Positions 7,981-15,865 are shown, numbered from the stretch's first letter. The stretch is 21,479 bases of DNA from Maricaulis sp963976135 (GCF_963976135.1 NZ_CAXBKN010000052.1:1-21479), one strand, 5' to 3'. Translations and numbers: made by a program. The notes: a model not told the origin generated them from the sequence alone.

Positions 7981-8382
7981 ATGGCTGACAAGCTGCATTT
8001 TGACCTCGTATCGCCTGAGCGCCGCCTGTTTGCGGGTGAAGTCGATATGGTTGTGGTCCCCGGCGAAGATGGCGATTTCGGCGTGCTGCCGAAGCACGCA
8101 CCCTTCATGTCGGTGATCCGCTCCGGCGCGATCATCGTCACGACCGACGGCGTGGCCGAGCGCACCTTCATCCATGGCGGTTTCGCCGAAGTGACGCCTG
8201 CCGGTCTGACGATTCTGGCTGAAGAAGCGATCCCGGTTTCCGAGATTGACGTCGCTGCCCTTGAACGGGATCTGAAGGACGCCCAGGAAGATCTGAGCGT
8301 CGCCAAGTCTGACATGGAAGCCGAACAGGCCCAGGGTCGGATTGACCGTCTGGAAGCAATGCGGACAACGGTCGCCAACTGA
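7981..8382 (+). CDS. atpC: ATP synthase F1 subunit epsilon
   Basis: Epsilon sits at the foot of the gamma shaft, contacts the c-ring and can inhibit ATP hydrolysis. The 133-residue product has the N-terminal beta-sandwich (LVSPERRLFAGEVDMVVVPGEDGDFGVLPKHAP). A charged helical C-terminus follows from about residue 90 to 131. Its ribosome binding site GGAGGA (7968-7973) is well placed but lies inside a hairpin. It is the last gene of the operon and is followed within 30 bases by a strong intrinsic terminator. Confidence 0.96.
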   Translation: MADKLHFDLVSPERRLFAGEVDMVVVPGEDGDFGVLPKHAPFMSVIRSGAIIVTTDGVAERTFIHGGFAEVTPAGLTILAEEAIPVSEIDVAALERDLKDAQEDLSVAKSDMEAEQAQGRIDRLEAMRTTVAN

Positions 8383-8409
8383 TCAGGCAGACAAGTCTCA
8401 CTTGATCAA

Positions 8410-8435
8410 GGCCGTCCCGTCGGGGCGGCCTTTTT
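8410..8435 (+). terminator. Intrinsic terminator of the atpHAGDC operon
   Basis: GGCCGTCCC (8410-8418) and GGGGCGGCC (8422-8430) form a 9-bp stem with one T-G wobble and a 3-base GTC loop, followed by TTTTT (8431-8435). The stop codon of the convergent AraC-type gene abuts the T-run at 8436. Read on the minus strand the stem is not followed by a T-run, so it is a good terminator only for the atp operon. Confidence 0.9.
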
Positions 8436-9437
8436 CTATGCCGTTTGCGCGGATGATGGCGCGCTGTTGCGCTTGCGCCAGGCGCTCGGCGTTTCACCGG
8501 CAACATCCTTGAATGCCTTGTTGAAATTGGATCGGGTCTGAAAGCCGCAATCCAGCATCAGCTCGACCAATGGCCGCTCTGGCGCGGCTGCCATGAGACG
8601 CTGGGCCTCGGTAATGCGCCAGCCATTGATCCAGCGGCTGACGCTGGTGCCGAAACGGTCATTGACCGTTTCCGAGACGACCCGCTGTGGCAGGCTCAAT
8701 TGCCGGGCGAGCCGGGCCACGGTGAGGTCCGCGTCGAGCCATGGACGGGCCGCCGCCATATGCTGTTCCAGCCGGCTCGCGACGCTGTCGGCCGATCTGC
8801 TGTCGCGCCTTATGCGGGTGACGATCCAGCTGAGCGGTCCGGTCCGGTGCAGGCTGGTGAGCAGGAAGTAAATCAGGAATATGAAGAAGCCTGAGATCAC
8901 CACGATCAGCGAGCGTGACTGATCCAGCCTTGTGCGGTCGAACAGCTCCACCATGACCAGCAGGTCGGCGATTGCCATCGCCAGCAGCCAGCCGCAAATG
9001 GCCAGTTTCCAGCGGCGCGTGCCGGGGGTCGGGGCGGAGATTCTCAAGAAGGCAAAGACGCTGTAAAAGCCCAGGCTCGAGATGATTGCGGCGTCGAGAT
9101 AGGGCCCGCCCGTCTGAACAATGCGCAGCAGGAGAAGGCCGGCCGGGGCGGCAAGGTGGGCCAGGTCCGGCCATTTCAGCTTGGTCTCCGGGTGGGTGAC
9201 CGCACGCAGGTGCAAATAGATCAGGGGTGGCATCAGCATGGCCAGAACCGGGCGCCACCAGACCCAGGCTGAAGCGGCGTCGATCAGCACCAGGCTCGTA
9301 AGGATTTGCTGGACCGCGAACAAGCCAAAGACGGCAGCCAGTAGCCGGTGCGCCAGGCGCGGTTCGGTCGGTGATCCGAAGAGGTAGATCGCGATTATGG
9401 CCGCCAGGGCGGCCGAGGTGTGGAGGACAGCATCCAT
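8436..9437 (-). CDS. Membrane-embedded AraC family transcriptional regulator
   Basis: This 333-residue protein has two parts. Residues 1 to about 205 are hydrophobic with around six or seven likely membrane helices (for example LAAIIAIYLFG, LLAAVFGLFAVQQILTSLVL, VLAMLMPPLIYLHL, LIVVISGFFIFLIYFLL). Residues from about 225 to 325 form an AraC/XylS helix-turn-helix domain: the first recognition unit is around LTVARLARQLSLPQRVVSE, and the second, more conserved unit is LVELMLDCGFQTRSNFNKAFKDVAGETPSAW. It lacks the cupin sensor of classical AraC. Such membrane-sensor AraC proteins are known, but their ligands mostly are not. It is divergent from a secreted amidohydrolase gene, a natural candidate target. 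The ATG at 9437 has only a weak ribosome binding site (AAGCAG). Confidence 0.88.
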   Translation of the reverse strand: MDAVLHTSAALAAIIAIYLFGSPTEPRLAHRLLAAVFGLFAVQQILTSLVLIDAASAWVWWRPVLAMLMPPLIYLHLRAVTHPETKLKWPDLAHLAAPAGLLLLRIVQTGGPYLDAAIISSLGFYSVFAFLRISAPTPGTRRWKLAICGWLLAMAIADLLVMVELFDRTRLDQSRSLIVVISGFFIFLIYFLLTSLHRTGPLSWIVTRIRRDSRSADSVASRLEQHMAAARPWLDADLTVARLARQLSLPQRVVSETVNDRFGTSVSRWINGWRITEAQRLMAAAPERPLVELMLDCGFQTRSNFNKAFKDVAGETPSAWRKRNSAPSSAQTA

Positions 9438-9472
9438 ACTGCTTGATACGGCGTCTTGCGGGGATGTCCAAT

Positions 9473-9503
9473 ATCGCGTTTTCGCCTGTCCTCAATCGCG
9501 TTT
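9473..9503. promoter_or_regulatory. Direct repeat, candidate AraC-type operator between divergent genes
   Basis: ATCGCGTTT occurs at 9473-9481 and again at 9495-9503, giving a 22-bp period, close to two helical turns. AraC-type proteins bind directly repeated half-sites with about 21-bp spacing, so these copies are plausible half-sites for the adjacent regulator. They lie 36-66 bp upstream of the regulator start and 58-88 bp upstream of the amidohydrolase start. Binding is inferred, not shown. Confidence 0.4.
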
Positions 9504-9560
9504 CAGGGCGCACGCCCGGTCGCGGCGCGCTCCTGTCCGGCAACGCCCGAGGAGAGCCCG

Positions 9561-11099
9561 ATGAAAAACCGCCCCATCCGTATCCGTGCCGCCGCCCTGG
9601 CCTTGTTCGCCCTGACGCAGCCGGCCTGTTCCCAAGCCTGGCCCGAGGCCGATCTGCTGATCCGGAACGCGACACTGATCAGCCCTGAGCGCGCTGCGCC
9701 CCTTGAGAATGCCTGGGTAAGCGTCAGCGATGGCCGCATTACAGCTCTGGGCACCGGTATCCCGACTGTGCGTGCGAACCGGACGATCGACGCCGACGAC
9801 AGCTATCTCATTCCGGGTCTGATCGACAGCCACGTGCATCTCTATCATGCGACAGGTTTGCGCGCCCGTTATACCGAGGACTATGCCGCGCTCTACCGCG
9901 GCTATATGGAGCAACAGCCCCGCAGCTTCCTGTTCCACGGCTTCACCACAGTCATAGAGCTCAATGCCGATGCCGAGACCAATGCCCGCTTCGAGGCGGC
10001 GCCGCTCCACCCGCATCTGGTGCATTGCGGCCAGGGGATAGCGCTCTCGGACGGGTTCATGGCGCTCGAGCTGGAGGGGGCGCCGGTTGGCGGTGCCTAT
10101 CCCGGCTATCTGATCGACAGCTACGCCAATGGCTTCATCCCCGAGGGCGCGAACCCCGCCGCTCACACGCCAGAGGCCGTTGTGGCGTCAGTCGTCCGGC
10201 AGGGCGGCCAGTGTGTCAAACTCTACTATGAAGAGGCTCTGTGGTGGCCTGGCGGGGCCCCAGACTTCCGTCTGCCCTCGGCCGCGATCGTCCGGGACGT
10301 GGTCAGCGAAGCCCATGCCGTCAATCTGCCTGTCCTGCTGCATGCCACCACGCCGGCGGGCCATGAATTCGCCCTTGAAACCGGGGTCGATATTCTCGCG
10401 CACGGCATGTGGGAATGGACCGGCCAGACCTTCACCGACCCGCACCCGGCCGCCGACACTGCGGACATTGCCCGGCGCGAAGCCCGTTCGCAGATTGCGA
10501 TGCAGCCAACCATTCAAACCATTCGCAATACGGCGAGCCTGTTTGACCCGGCCGTGCTCGAGGCCCCGCAATGGGCCGATGTGGTCCCGGCCGCCTATCT
10601 CGACTATTTGCGCGGTGACGCCCAGGTCCAGCGCGAGCAGTTCCTGGCCATGTTTGGCGACATGATTGCCGAGGGCAGCGATGCCGAAAATATGGGAGCG
10701 GCCCAGACAGCCTTCCTCGACCGTTACAAAAACCTGATTTGGGACATGTATGTCGAAAATGCTCGCTTTCTGTTCGGGAGCGACACGGCGGTCGGTGGTT
10801 TCGGCTGGGCCTCGCCTCCGGGACTGGCAGGCTATTGGGAGATGCGGAACTGGGTGGATGCGGGTATTTCACTCCCGACCCTGTTTCGTAGCTTGACCAT
10901 CGACAATGCCGCTGCTTTCGGACTGGCCGATGAGGTCGGCACCATAGAGCCGGGCAAGCGGGCCGATTTGCTCATTTTGCGGGCCAGTCCATTGCGCGAT
11001 GTCGCGGCCTATGACCAGATCGAGACCGTGATCCTTGAAGGCGAGGTAATTGACCGGGCTGTTCTATCCGCCCGCTCGGGCGCGGCGGGCGGCCATTGA
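9561..11099 (+). CDS. Exported amidohydrolase family protein (metal-dependent hydrolase)
   Basis: This 512-residue protein belongs to the imidazolonepropionase/prolidase-like branch of the amidohydrolase superfamily; the substrate is unknown. The metal-site pattern is complete: H91-x-H93 (DSHVHL), K220 (CVKLYYE, likely the carboxylated bridging lysine), H261 (LLHATTP), H281 (LAHGMW) and D408 (FGSDTA). The C-terminal GTIEPGKRADLLILRASPL is typical of the superfamily. A positively charged start followed by AALALFALTQPAC is a likely signal peptide. The cysteine at its end hints at a lipoprotein, but the bases of a lipobox fit poorly (QPAC). The ATG at 9561 has GAGGAG a few bases upstream; the frame is open further upstream to 9456 but that extension lacks support. 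It is divergent from a membrane AraC-type regulator. Confidence 0.88.
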   Translation: MKNRPIRIRAAALALFALTQPACSQAWPEADLLIRNATLISPERAAPLENAWVSVSDGRITALGTGIPTVRANRTIDADDSYLIPGLIDSHVHLYHATGLRARYTEDYAALYRGYMEQQPRSFLFHGFTTVIELNADAETNARFEAAPLHPHLVHCGQGIALSDGFMALELEGAPVGGAYPGYLIDSYANGFIPEGANPAAHTPEAVVASVVRQGGQCVKLYYEEALWWPGGAPDFRLPSAAIVRDVVSEAHAVNLPVLLHATTPAGHEFALETGVDILAHGMWEWTGQTFTDPHPAADTADIARREARSQIAMQPTIQTIRNTASLFDPAVLEAPQWADVVPAAYLDYLRGDAQVQREQFLAMFGDMIAEGSDAENMGAAQTAFLDRYKNLIWDMYVENARFLFGSDTAVGGFGWASPPGLAGYWEMRNWVDAGISLPTLFRSLTIDNAAAFGLADEVGTIEPGKRADLLILRASPLRDVAAYDQIETVILEGEVIDRAVLSARSGAAGGH

Positions 11100-11171
11100 C
11101 CGGTCCGCAATTGCCGGCGTCGCGGGGGCACAGCCGCGGTCTTGCTGCCTGCCGTGAGCGCTCAATGTGCC

Positions 11172-11203
11172 GCTCCGCCAGGACCTTTTGATCCTGGCGG
11201 AGC
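11172..11203. repeat. Perfect 12-bp inverted repeat between convergent genes, possible terminator
   Basis: GCTCCGCCAGGA (11172-11183), an 8-base loop (CCTTTTGA) and TCCTGGCGGAGC (11192-11203) form a perfect 12-bp GC-rich stem. It lies in the 223-base gap between the end of the amidohydrolase gene (plus) and the end of rppH (minus). No T-run follows on either strand, so it is not a textbook intrinsic terminator. It may stop RNA decay or assist termination for both genes. I see nothing else in this gap. Confidence 0.6.
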
Positions 11204-11322
11204 ATCCCCCGGAATCAGTGACGGCATTCTGCTCACTGGAAATGGCTATCCCTGGTGACATTCCCCTGGGCTGGGCCTCCTTCGCGGTGGACAATCGGCG
11301 CGGGCCGATGACTGCCGGGTAA

Positions 11323-11820
11323 TCAGCCGGCAAACTTCGCGAAGGCGGCGGCGACCTGCACATAGACATCCCGCTTCCACGGGATGATCAGGTCCGGGAT
11401 TTCCGCCAGCTCGCCCCAACGCCAGGCGTCGAACTCAACTTCGGCGTGGCGCGCAAGGTCAATATCGGACGCATTGCCGTGGAAGCGGAAGGCAAACCAG
11501 CGCTGTTTCTGTCCGAGATGACGCTTTTTGTGAAAGCGTGGATCCTCGCGCACATCCGGCGGGTAATCATAGGCGATCCAGTCGGCAATACAGCCAAGCG
11601 GCTCGACTCGATCGGGCCGGATCCCGGTTTCTTCCTCGAGCTCGCGCAGCGCCGCCGTCTCGGCGGCCTCGCCCTTGTCCATGCCACCCTGCGGCAATTG
11701 CCAGTTCCAGGGCGGTGGGGTGCCTTCCCGGCGGCCGAGCCAGACCTGACCTTCAGCATTGAACAGGGCAATGCCGACATTGGCGCGATGGTTCGGCCAG
11801 GGATCGTCAGCGATTGACAT
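11323..11820 (-). CDS. rppH: RNA pyrophosphohydrolase (RppH), Nudix hydrolase
   Basis: RppH removes pyrophosphate from 5'-triphosphorylated mRNA, opening it to RNase E. The product has 165 residues from the ATG at 11820. The Nudix box fits GX5EX7REUXEEXGU exactly: G45, E51, R59-E60-L61, E63-E64, G66-I67. The family-typical N-terminus (RANVGIALFN), the QLPQGG run-in and the WIAYDYP and KQRWFAFRF segments place it with RppH rather than other Nudix enzymes. The ATG shares its A with the TGA stop of the preceding DUF610 gene (TGATG), and no Shine-Dalgarno is visible, so translation is probably coupled. A TTG one codon upstream is a less likely start. It is the last gene of the minus-strand series. 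Confidence 0.94.
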   Translation of the reverse strand: MSIADDPWPNHRANVGIALFNAEGQVWLGRREGTPPPWNWQLPQGGMDKGEAAETAALRELEEETGIRPDRVEPLGCIADWIAYDYPPDVREDPRFHKKRHLGQKQRWFAFRFHGNASDIDLARHAEVEFDAWRWGELAEIPDLIIPWKRDVYVQVAAAFAKFAG

Positions 11821-13136
11821 CAATGGCCCGAGGAGGCGGCAGGTGCCGCGTGATCGCCGCCACTCGATGCGTCCGCAGGCGGGCGCGACCAGCGATTATC
11901 GCTGACATGATCGGGCTCGGGCTCGAGCGCCTGGGCTTCAGCCTCAAGGCGTGCCTGCAATCGCCGGCGCGCCATGACAGCCGATGGCGGTGCCAGCTGA
12001 TAGCCGCGCATATCCAGGGTCCGGGCCCAATCCCGCACATGATTGACCGTGGTTGGATAGGAGAAGCCGGCCCCGAGCGCGGCACCATTCTGCAGCGCCA
12101 ACGCCTCAAGCGTCAGCAAGTGATCATCAATCGCGTTCGGGCTCGGGTCCTCGTCGAGGACGCGATCGGCGATGGCGTATTGGACATTGGTGCTGCGTGC
12201 GGCCGTCTCTATGACCGTGCGTCGGCCAGCGCCATCGTGCAGGAAGGCGACCCCCCGGTCTTCGAGGTTTTGCAGCAATTGGGTCATGGCCGGTTCCGAG
12301 GCCGAGAAACGGGCGCCGAGATAATTGGAGACCGCGAAATAGCCGGTGGTGCGCCCCAACACCCATTCCAGCCGCGCCCGATTCTCACCGGCCGTAGCGT
12401 CAGCGAGCAGGGTTTGCGGCCCGGGATCATTATTCGGGTAGTCGAAGGGCTCCATCGGCGCTTCGATAAGTACTTCATGGCCGGCAGCGCGTGCCCGATT
12501 GACCCAGGTCTGCAAGTCGCGCGTATAAGGCGCAAAGCTCAGGGCAATCTCCGGCGGCAATTCATCGATCGCCGATTGTGTCACGGCGCTATTGAGACCC
12601 AGGCCGCCAATCACCACCGCGATGGTCGGAGCGCTTGGGTCGCCATGGAAGGGCCGGGCATAGGCGCGTGATGCGCGAAGCCCGTTGGGCGGAATCACGG
12701 GCAGGAGGCCATTGGGGCCATTTTCGCTCAGCCCGGGAAGCGGGGCGGGCGCGAGCGCCTGGGCCGGGTCTGGCCGCGCGGCATGGCGCGCTTCGGCGTC
12801 AGCGGGATCGGACCCGGTGGTCTGCGCCGGCGGCGTTGTGAAACGGTCTTCAATGCCGGCCAGCTGGGCTTCTTCCACGCCCTCAGGCTCGATGAAGCGG
12901 ATCGCCGGCGGCTCGTCCTCGACGGGAGCGATTCGCAACTCCGCTGCTGGATAGAGTGTCTCGGCCGGTGCGGGGGTTACGCCGCCACGGGCCAGCGGCG
13001 GCTGCAGGTCAGCTTTTCCAAACACCGCGATCGTCAGAATGACAATGGCAAACAAACCCGCCGCACCCAGCCCCGCAAAGAGCGGAGCCTTGATTGTGAG
13101 CAGGGGCTCGACATGGCGTAGGACGGCGCTGGACAT
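11820..13136 (-). CDS. Divergent polysaccharide deacetylase family protein (DUF610/YibQ-like)
   Basis: From the ATG at 13136 the product has 438 residues: a short cytoplasmic start, one membrane helix (about 18-40, PLFAGLGAAGLFAIVILTIAVF), and a proline/alanine-rich spacer to about residue 160. A divergent NodB-type domain then runs from about 168 to 395 (IAVVIGGLGLN, EVLIEAPMEPFDYPNNDPGP, GYFAVSNYLGARFSA, VAFLHDG). A low-complexity tail ends the protein. It is presumably anchored in the inner membrane facing the periplasm. Where many relatives read IDD at the first catalytic motif, this one reads IGG (G177-G178), so enzymatic activity is doubtful. A TTG at 13154 would add six residues; neither start has a strong ribosome binding site. 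The order envC-ctpA-DUF610-rppH suggests a cell-wall role. Its stop overlaps the rppH start by one base. Confidence 0.88.
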   Translation of the reverse strand: MSSAVLRHVEPLLTIKAPLFAGLGAAGLFAIVILTIAVFGKADLQPPLARGGVTPAPAETLYPAAELRIAPVEDEPPAIRFIEPEGVEEAQLAGIEDRFTTPPAQTTGSDPADAEARHAARPDPAQALAPAPLPGLSENGPNGLLPVIPPNGLRASRAYARPFHGDPSAPTIAVVIGGLGLNSAVTQSAIDELPPEIALSFAPYTRDLQTWVNRARAAGHEVLIEAPMEPFDYPNNDPGPQTLLADATAGENRARLEWVLGRTTGYFAVSNYLGARFSASEPAMTQLLQNLEDRGVAFLHDGAGRRTVIETAARSTNVQYAIADRVLDEDPSPNAIDDHLLTLEALALQNGAALGAGFSYPTTVNHVRDWARTLDMRGYQLAPPSAVMARRRLQARLEAEAQALEPEPDHVSDNRWSRPPADASSGGDHAAPAASSGH

Positions 13137-13249
13137 CGGAGCAATCTTCGACAAGCGAATTAACCGGTCATGCGCCCGGCCGGGCGCACCAATTCACTGT
13201 CAAAACTGCCCTGTCCCGGAAAAGAAACGGTTAACGGCCTGCATGCTGA

Positions 13250-13280
13250 CCCGGCCCGCACCTTGCGGTGAGGGGCCGGG
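13250..13280 (-). other. Strong hairpin between ctpA and the DUF610 gene
   Basis: CCCGGCCC (13250-13257) pairs with GGGCCGGG (13273-13280), and an inner CACC/GGTG stem closes on a TTGC loop. It starts 18 bases after the ctpA stop on the minus strand. No T-run follows directly; the nearest T-rich stretch is about 20 bases on. It could attenuate transcription between ctpA and the downstream genes or protect the ctpA mRNA 3' end. Confidence 0.5.
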
Positions 13281-13297
13281 CCAGGATTGCCGTCAGC

Positions 13298-14608
13298 CTA
13301 GTGCAGGGCGGCCTGCTGGCTTTCCATCGAGCTGCGCAGGATTTCCTGGGCCCGGGACAGCTGGAAGTCCTCGTCCTCGGGCCAGTCGGCCGGTGGTTGC
13401 TCGATGGCCGCTATGTCGGCTTCCGCACGGCCCTGTCCGGATTCATTCTCCAGCGCTCCGGGCAGGTCGGCTTCAAGCCGGACCGGTGAACCGGCGTCGT
13501 CTTCATCCTCGGAGATCGGAAAGGAGCTGATCTGGAGGTCGGGCACAATGCCGGTTCCCTGGATTGAACGGCCTGCGGGTGTGTAATAGCGCCCGGTAGT
13601 CAGGCGCAGAGCGCCATCGCGACCGCCGCGAAGCGGGATGATGGTTTGAACCGAACCCTTGCCGAAACTGGTCATTCCGACCAGTTCGGCGCGTTCGCGG
13701 TCCTGTAGCGCGCCGGCGACGATTTCGGCCGCACTCGCCGAGCCTTCATTGATCAAGACAACGATTGGCGCCTGGTTCAGGCGGTCACCGGGGCGGGCAT
13801 TATACCGCTGCGTGTCGCGCGGATCGCGATTCCGCGTCGACACGACTTCGCCGCCATCGAGGAAGACATCGGTCACACCGATCGCCTGGTCGAGCAGGCC
13901 GCCAGGATTGTAGCGTACATCCAGAATCAGGCCGGGCAGCGGCCCGCCATACTCGTCTTCCAGCTCCGCAATGCCTTCGAGAACCATTTCGGTCGTGCGT
14001 TCATTGAATCCGGCGATCCGCAGATAGGGGATGCCATCCTCGATCCGCGTCGCAACGGTGCGCAGCGGGATGGTGTCGCGAACCAGCGTGACGTCAAAAG
14101 GGTCTTCGCCGGCGCGGGCGATGGTTATCGTCACTGGTTCGCCAACGGCGCCGCGCATCATCTCGACAGCGCTGTCGACGGTGACGCCGATAATGCTGTC
14201 GCCATCGACCGCGATGATGCGGTCATTGGTGCGCAGGCCCGCACGTTCGGCCGGGGTGTCGCTGATAGGCGAAACAACGGTGATGAATTCGTCACGCCGG
14301 GTCACTTCCATCCCCAGACCGCCATACTCACCGCGCGTGGTGACGCGCAGATTCTCGTAGCTGTCGGGATTGTGGTAGGCGGAGTGTGGATCGAGCGAGG
14401 TCAGCATGCCTTCAATGGCAGCTTCAATCATCTGTGTCTGGTCGGTCTCGGCAACATAATCGGACTCGATTCGGCTCAGCACGTCACCGAATAGCTCGAG
14501 CTGACGGAAGGTTTCCGAATGATCCTCTTGCCGTCCCTCGGCAGCCATTGTGATGGCCACGGCCCCAAGCGCGAAGGCCAGGATTGAAGCGAAGACATTG
14601 ATGCGCAT
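13298..14608 (-). CDS. ctpA: Carboxyl-terminal processing protease (S41 family, CtpA/Prc-like)
   Basis: This periplasmic serine protease has 436 residues. An N-terminal signal or anchor segment (FASILAFALGAVAITMAA) is followed by an N-terminal helical region with LTSLDPHSAY. A PDZ domain (about 85-170, with GGLGMEV and PAERAGLRTNDRIIAVDG) and the S41 core come next. The catalytic serine is S292 in GSASAAEI and the general-base lysine K317 in SFGKGS, 25 residues apart as in E. coli Prc. A charged acidic tail follows the core. AAAGGA lies about 11 bases upstream of the ATG. It follows the envC-like gene by 30 bases. A cell-wall hydrolase activator next to a Ctp protease suggests joint control of peptidoglycan cleavage; the protease substrates are not known here. 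Confidence 0.95.
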   Translation of the reverse strand: MRINVFASILAFALGAVAITMAAEGRQEDHSETFRQLELFGDVLSRIESDYVAETDQTQMIEAAIEGMLTSLDPHSAYHNPDSYENLRVTTRGEYGGLGMEVTRRDEFITVVSPISDTPAERAGLRTNDRIIAVDGDSIIGVTVDSAVEMMRGAVGEPVTITIARAGEDPFDVTLVRDTIPLRTVATRIEDGIPYLRIAGFNERTTEMVLEGIAELEDEYGGPLPGLILDVRYNPGGLLDQAIGVTDVFLDGGEVVSTRNRDPRDTQRYNARPGDRLNQAPIVVLINEGSASAAEIVAGALQDRERAELVGMTSFGKGSVQTIIPLRGGRDGALRLTTGRYYTPAGRSIQGTGIVPDLQISSFPISEDEDDAGSPVRLEADLPGALENESGQGRAEADIAAIEQPPADWPEDEDFQLSRAQEILRSSMESQQAALH

Positions 14609-14638
14609 ACCAATTCGCGTCCTTTGTGCGCGAAAGTC

Positions 14639-15865
14639 CTAACCGGATTGAGCGTTGGGTCTGAGCCAGGGCCCGGGATCCATCGCATTTCCGTCTCTAC
14701 GTAGCTCCAGATACAATTCTGGGGCCGTTTGCCCAGTATCGGGCATTGCACCAACCGGTTCGCCAGCAAGAACGCTTTGCCCGGCACTGGCATAGGTGAC
14801 CGCCATGCCTGACAAGACCATATAATAGCCCTCGCCGACATTCAGTATCAATAGACCGCCATATGTGCTGAACGGTCCGGCAAACTCGACGCGGGCGTCG
14901 AAGGGAGACACTACCTGCGCCTCGCTGCGAGTCCGAATGAATATTCCTTCAGATGCTGTGCCATCTTCGGCCAGTTCTGCAAATCGTCTGACCACGTCGC
15001 CAGCCGCCGGTGGTCTGAGCCGCCCGCGGGCATCGGCGAAACGCAGCGTTTCCAGGGGCTGGGCGGGCGCGCGCGCCGCGATCAGATCGCGCGTTGGGCG
15101 CATATGCGGGGCCGGTATGGTGTCGGGCAATTCTATGCGGCGAGGGCTGAGGCTCGGCATTACCGCAGCCATCTGCGTCAGCTCCGACAGGAGCGAGCGG
15201 ATCGACCGGGCGCGTTCGCCCGCGGAGCTTGACGCTTCCAGGAAGGCGACCGCTTCGTCCCGGCGCCTCGCTTCGAGCGCTCGGCGATCGGCGATCAGGG
15301 CTCGCAGTTCGAGCCGCTGGGCGGACAGGTCATCCTCCGCGCTGGCCAGGACTGTGCTCTGGGTCTCGATATCGTTGCGAATTGACCGCAGCCGCGCCAG
15401 CTCCTCTGCCAGGGCATCGGCCCTCGCCTGCAGCGCCGGCGCAACCTGCGCCATCAGGGCCGCCGCCCGAGCGGCCTGGGCCGCATCATTCGGCGCCGCC
15501 AATATCGCGGGGGGTGTCTGGGTTTCGATCCGCTGAATGGCTGCGAGGATGTCGATCAGGGATTCGCGCTCTGTCGCCAGGCGGGCGAGGATCCCGGCCT
15601 CTTCGTCGCCCAGGCGGGTGAGCTCGCCGGCGGCAACCAGGGCCGCCTGCTCACTAATGCCGACGCGTTGTCCCAGCTCGACCAATTGCCGTTGCATCCG
15701 GGCAATTTCTGACGCGACCTCATCGGCCTGCTCGCGCGCCGCCTCGGCTCTTGCAGCGGTCTCACGGGCTTCTTGCTCCAACTGCTCTGCTGCCGCCGCG
15801 TCGGCCGGTACCGGGCTTGCGGGCTGGGCCTGGGTGAGAAAAAGGGAGAGGAGGAGAAGATACAT
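14639..15865 (-). CDS. EnvC-like murein hydrolase activator with degenerate LytM domain
   Basis: The 408-residue product begins with a short signal peptide (MYLLLLSLFLTQAQPASP). Long alanine/glutamate/arginine-rich coiled coils follow (about 25-115 and 140-225), then a C-terminal LytM (M23) domain from about 280. Zinc ligands of active M23 enzymes are missing: the usual HxH position reads PELYLELRRDG, matching the non-catalytic EnvC pattern PSLYFEIRR, and the first histidine motif is also gone. By analogy it activates periplasmic amidases at division rather than cutting peptidoglycan itself. The ATG at 15865 lacks a strong ribosome binding site, so a nearby start is possible. It lies between rlmH and ctpA in the same direction. 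Confidence 0.9.
   Translation of the reverse strand: MYLLLLSLFLTQAQPASPVPADAAAAEQLEQEARETAARAEAAREQADEVASEIARMQRQLVELGQRVGISEQAALVAAGELTRLGDEEAGILARLATERESLIDILAAIQRIETQTPPAILAAPNDAAQAARAAALMAQVAPALQARADALAEELARLRSIRNDIETQSTVLASAEDDLSAQRLELRALIADRRALEARRRDEAVAFLEASSSAGERARSIRSLLSELTQMAAVMPSLSPRRIELPDTIPAPHMRPTRDLIAARAPAQPLETLRFADARGRLRPPAAGDVVRRFAELAEDGTASEGIFIRTRSEAQVVSPFDARVEFAGPFSTYGGLLILNVGEGYYMVLSGMAVTYASAGQSVLAGEPVGAMPDTGQTAPELYLELRRDGNAMDPGPWLRPNAQSG

Noticed and set aside
9456..9560. Upstream extension of the amidohydrolase by 35 codons
   Set aside because: The ATG at 9561 has a good ribosome binding site and is followed at once by a signal peptide; the extension would bury that signal and overlap the candidate operator.
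11814..12671. 285-codon plus-strand frame opposite the DUF610 gene
   Set aside because: The minus-strand protein has a clear membrane anchor and conserved deacetylase-like motifs and is coupled to rppH; the plus-strand frame has no recognisable feature.
13155..13235. TTAA motifs near 13159 and 13231 as a CtrA binding site
   Set aside because: The CtrA motif needs two TTAA halves about 7 bases apart; these are some 70 bases apart.
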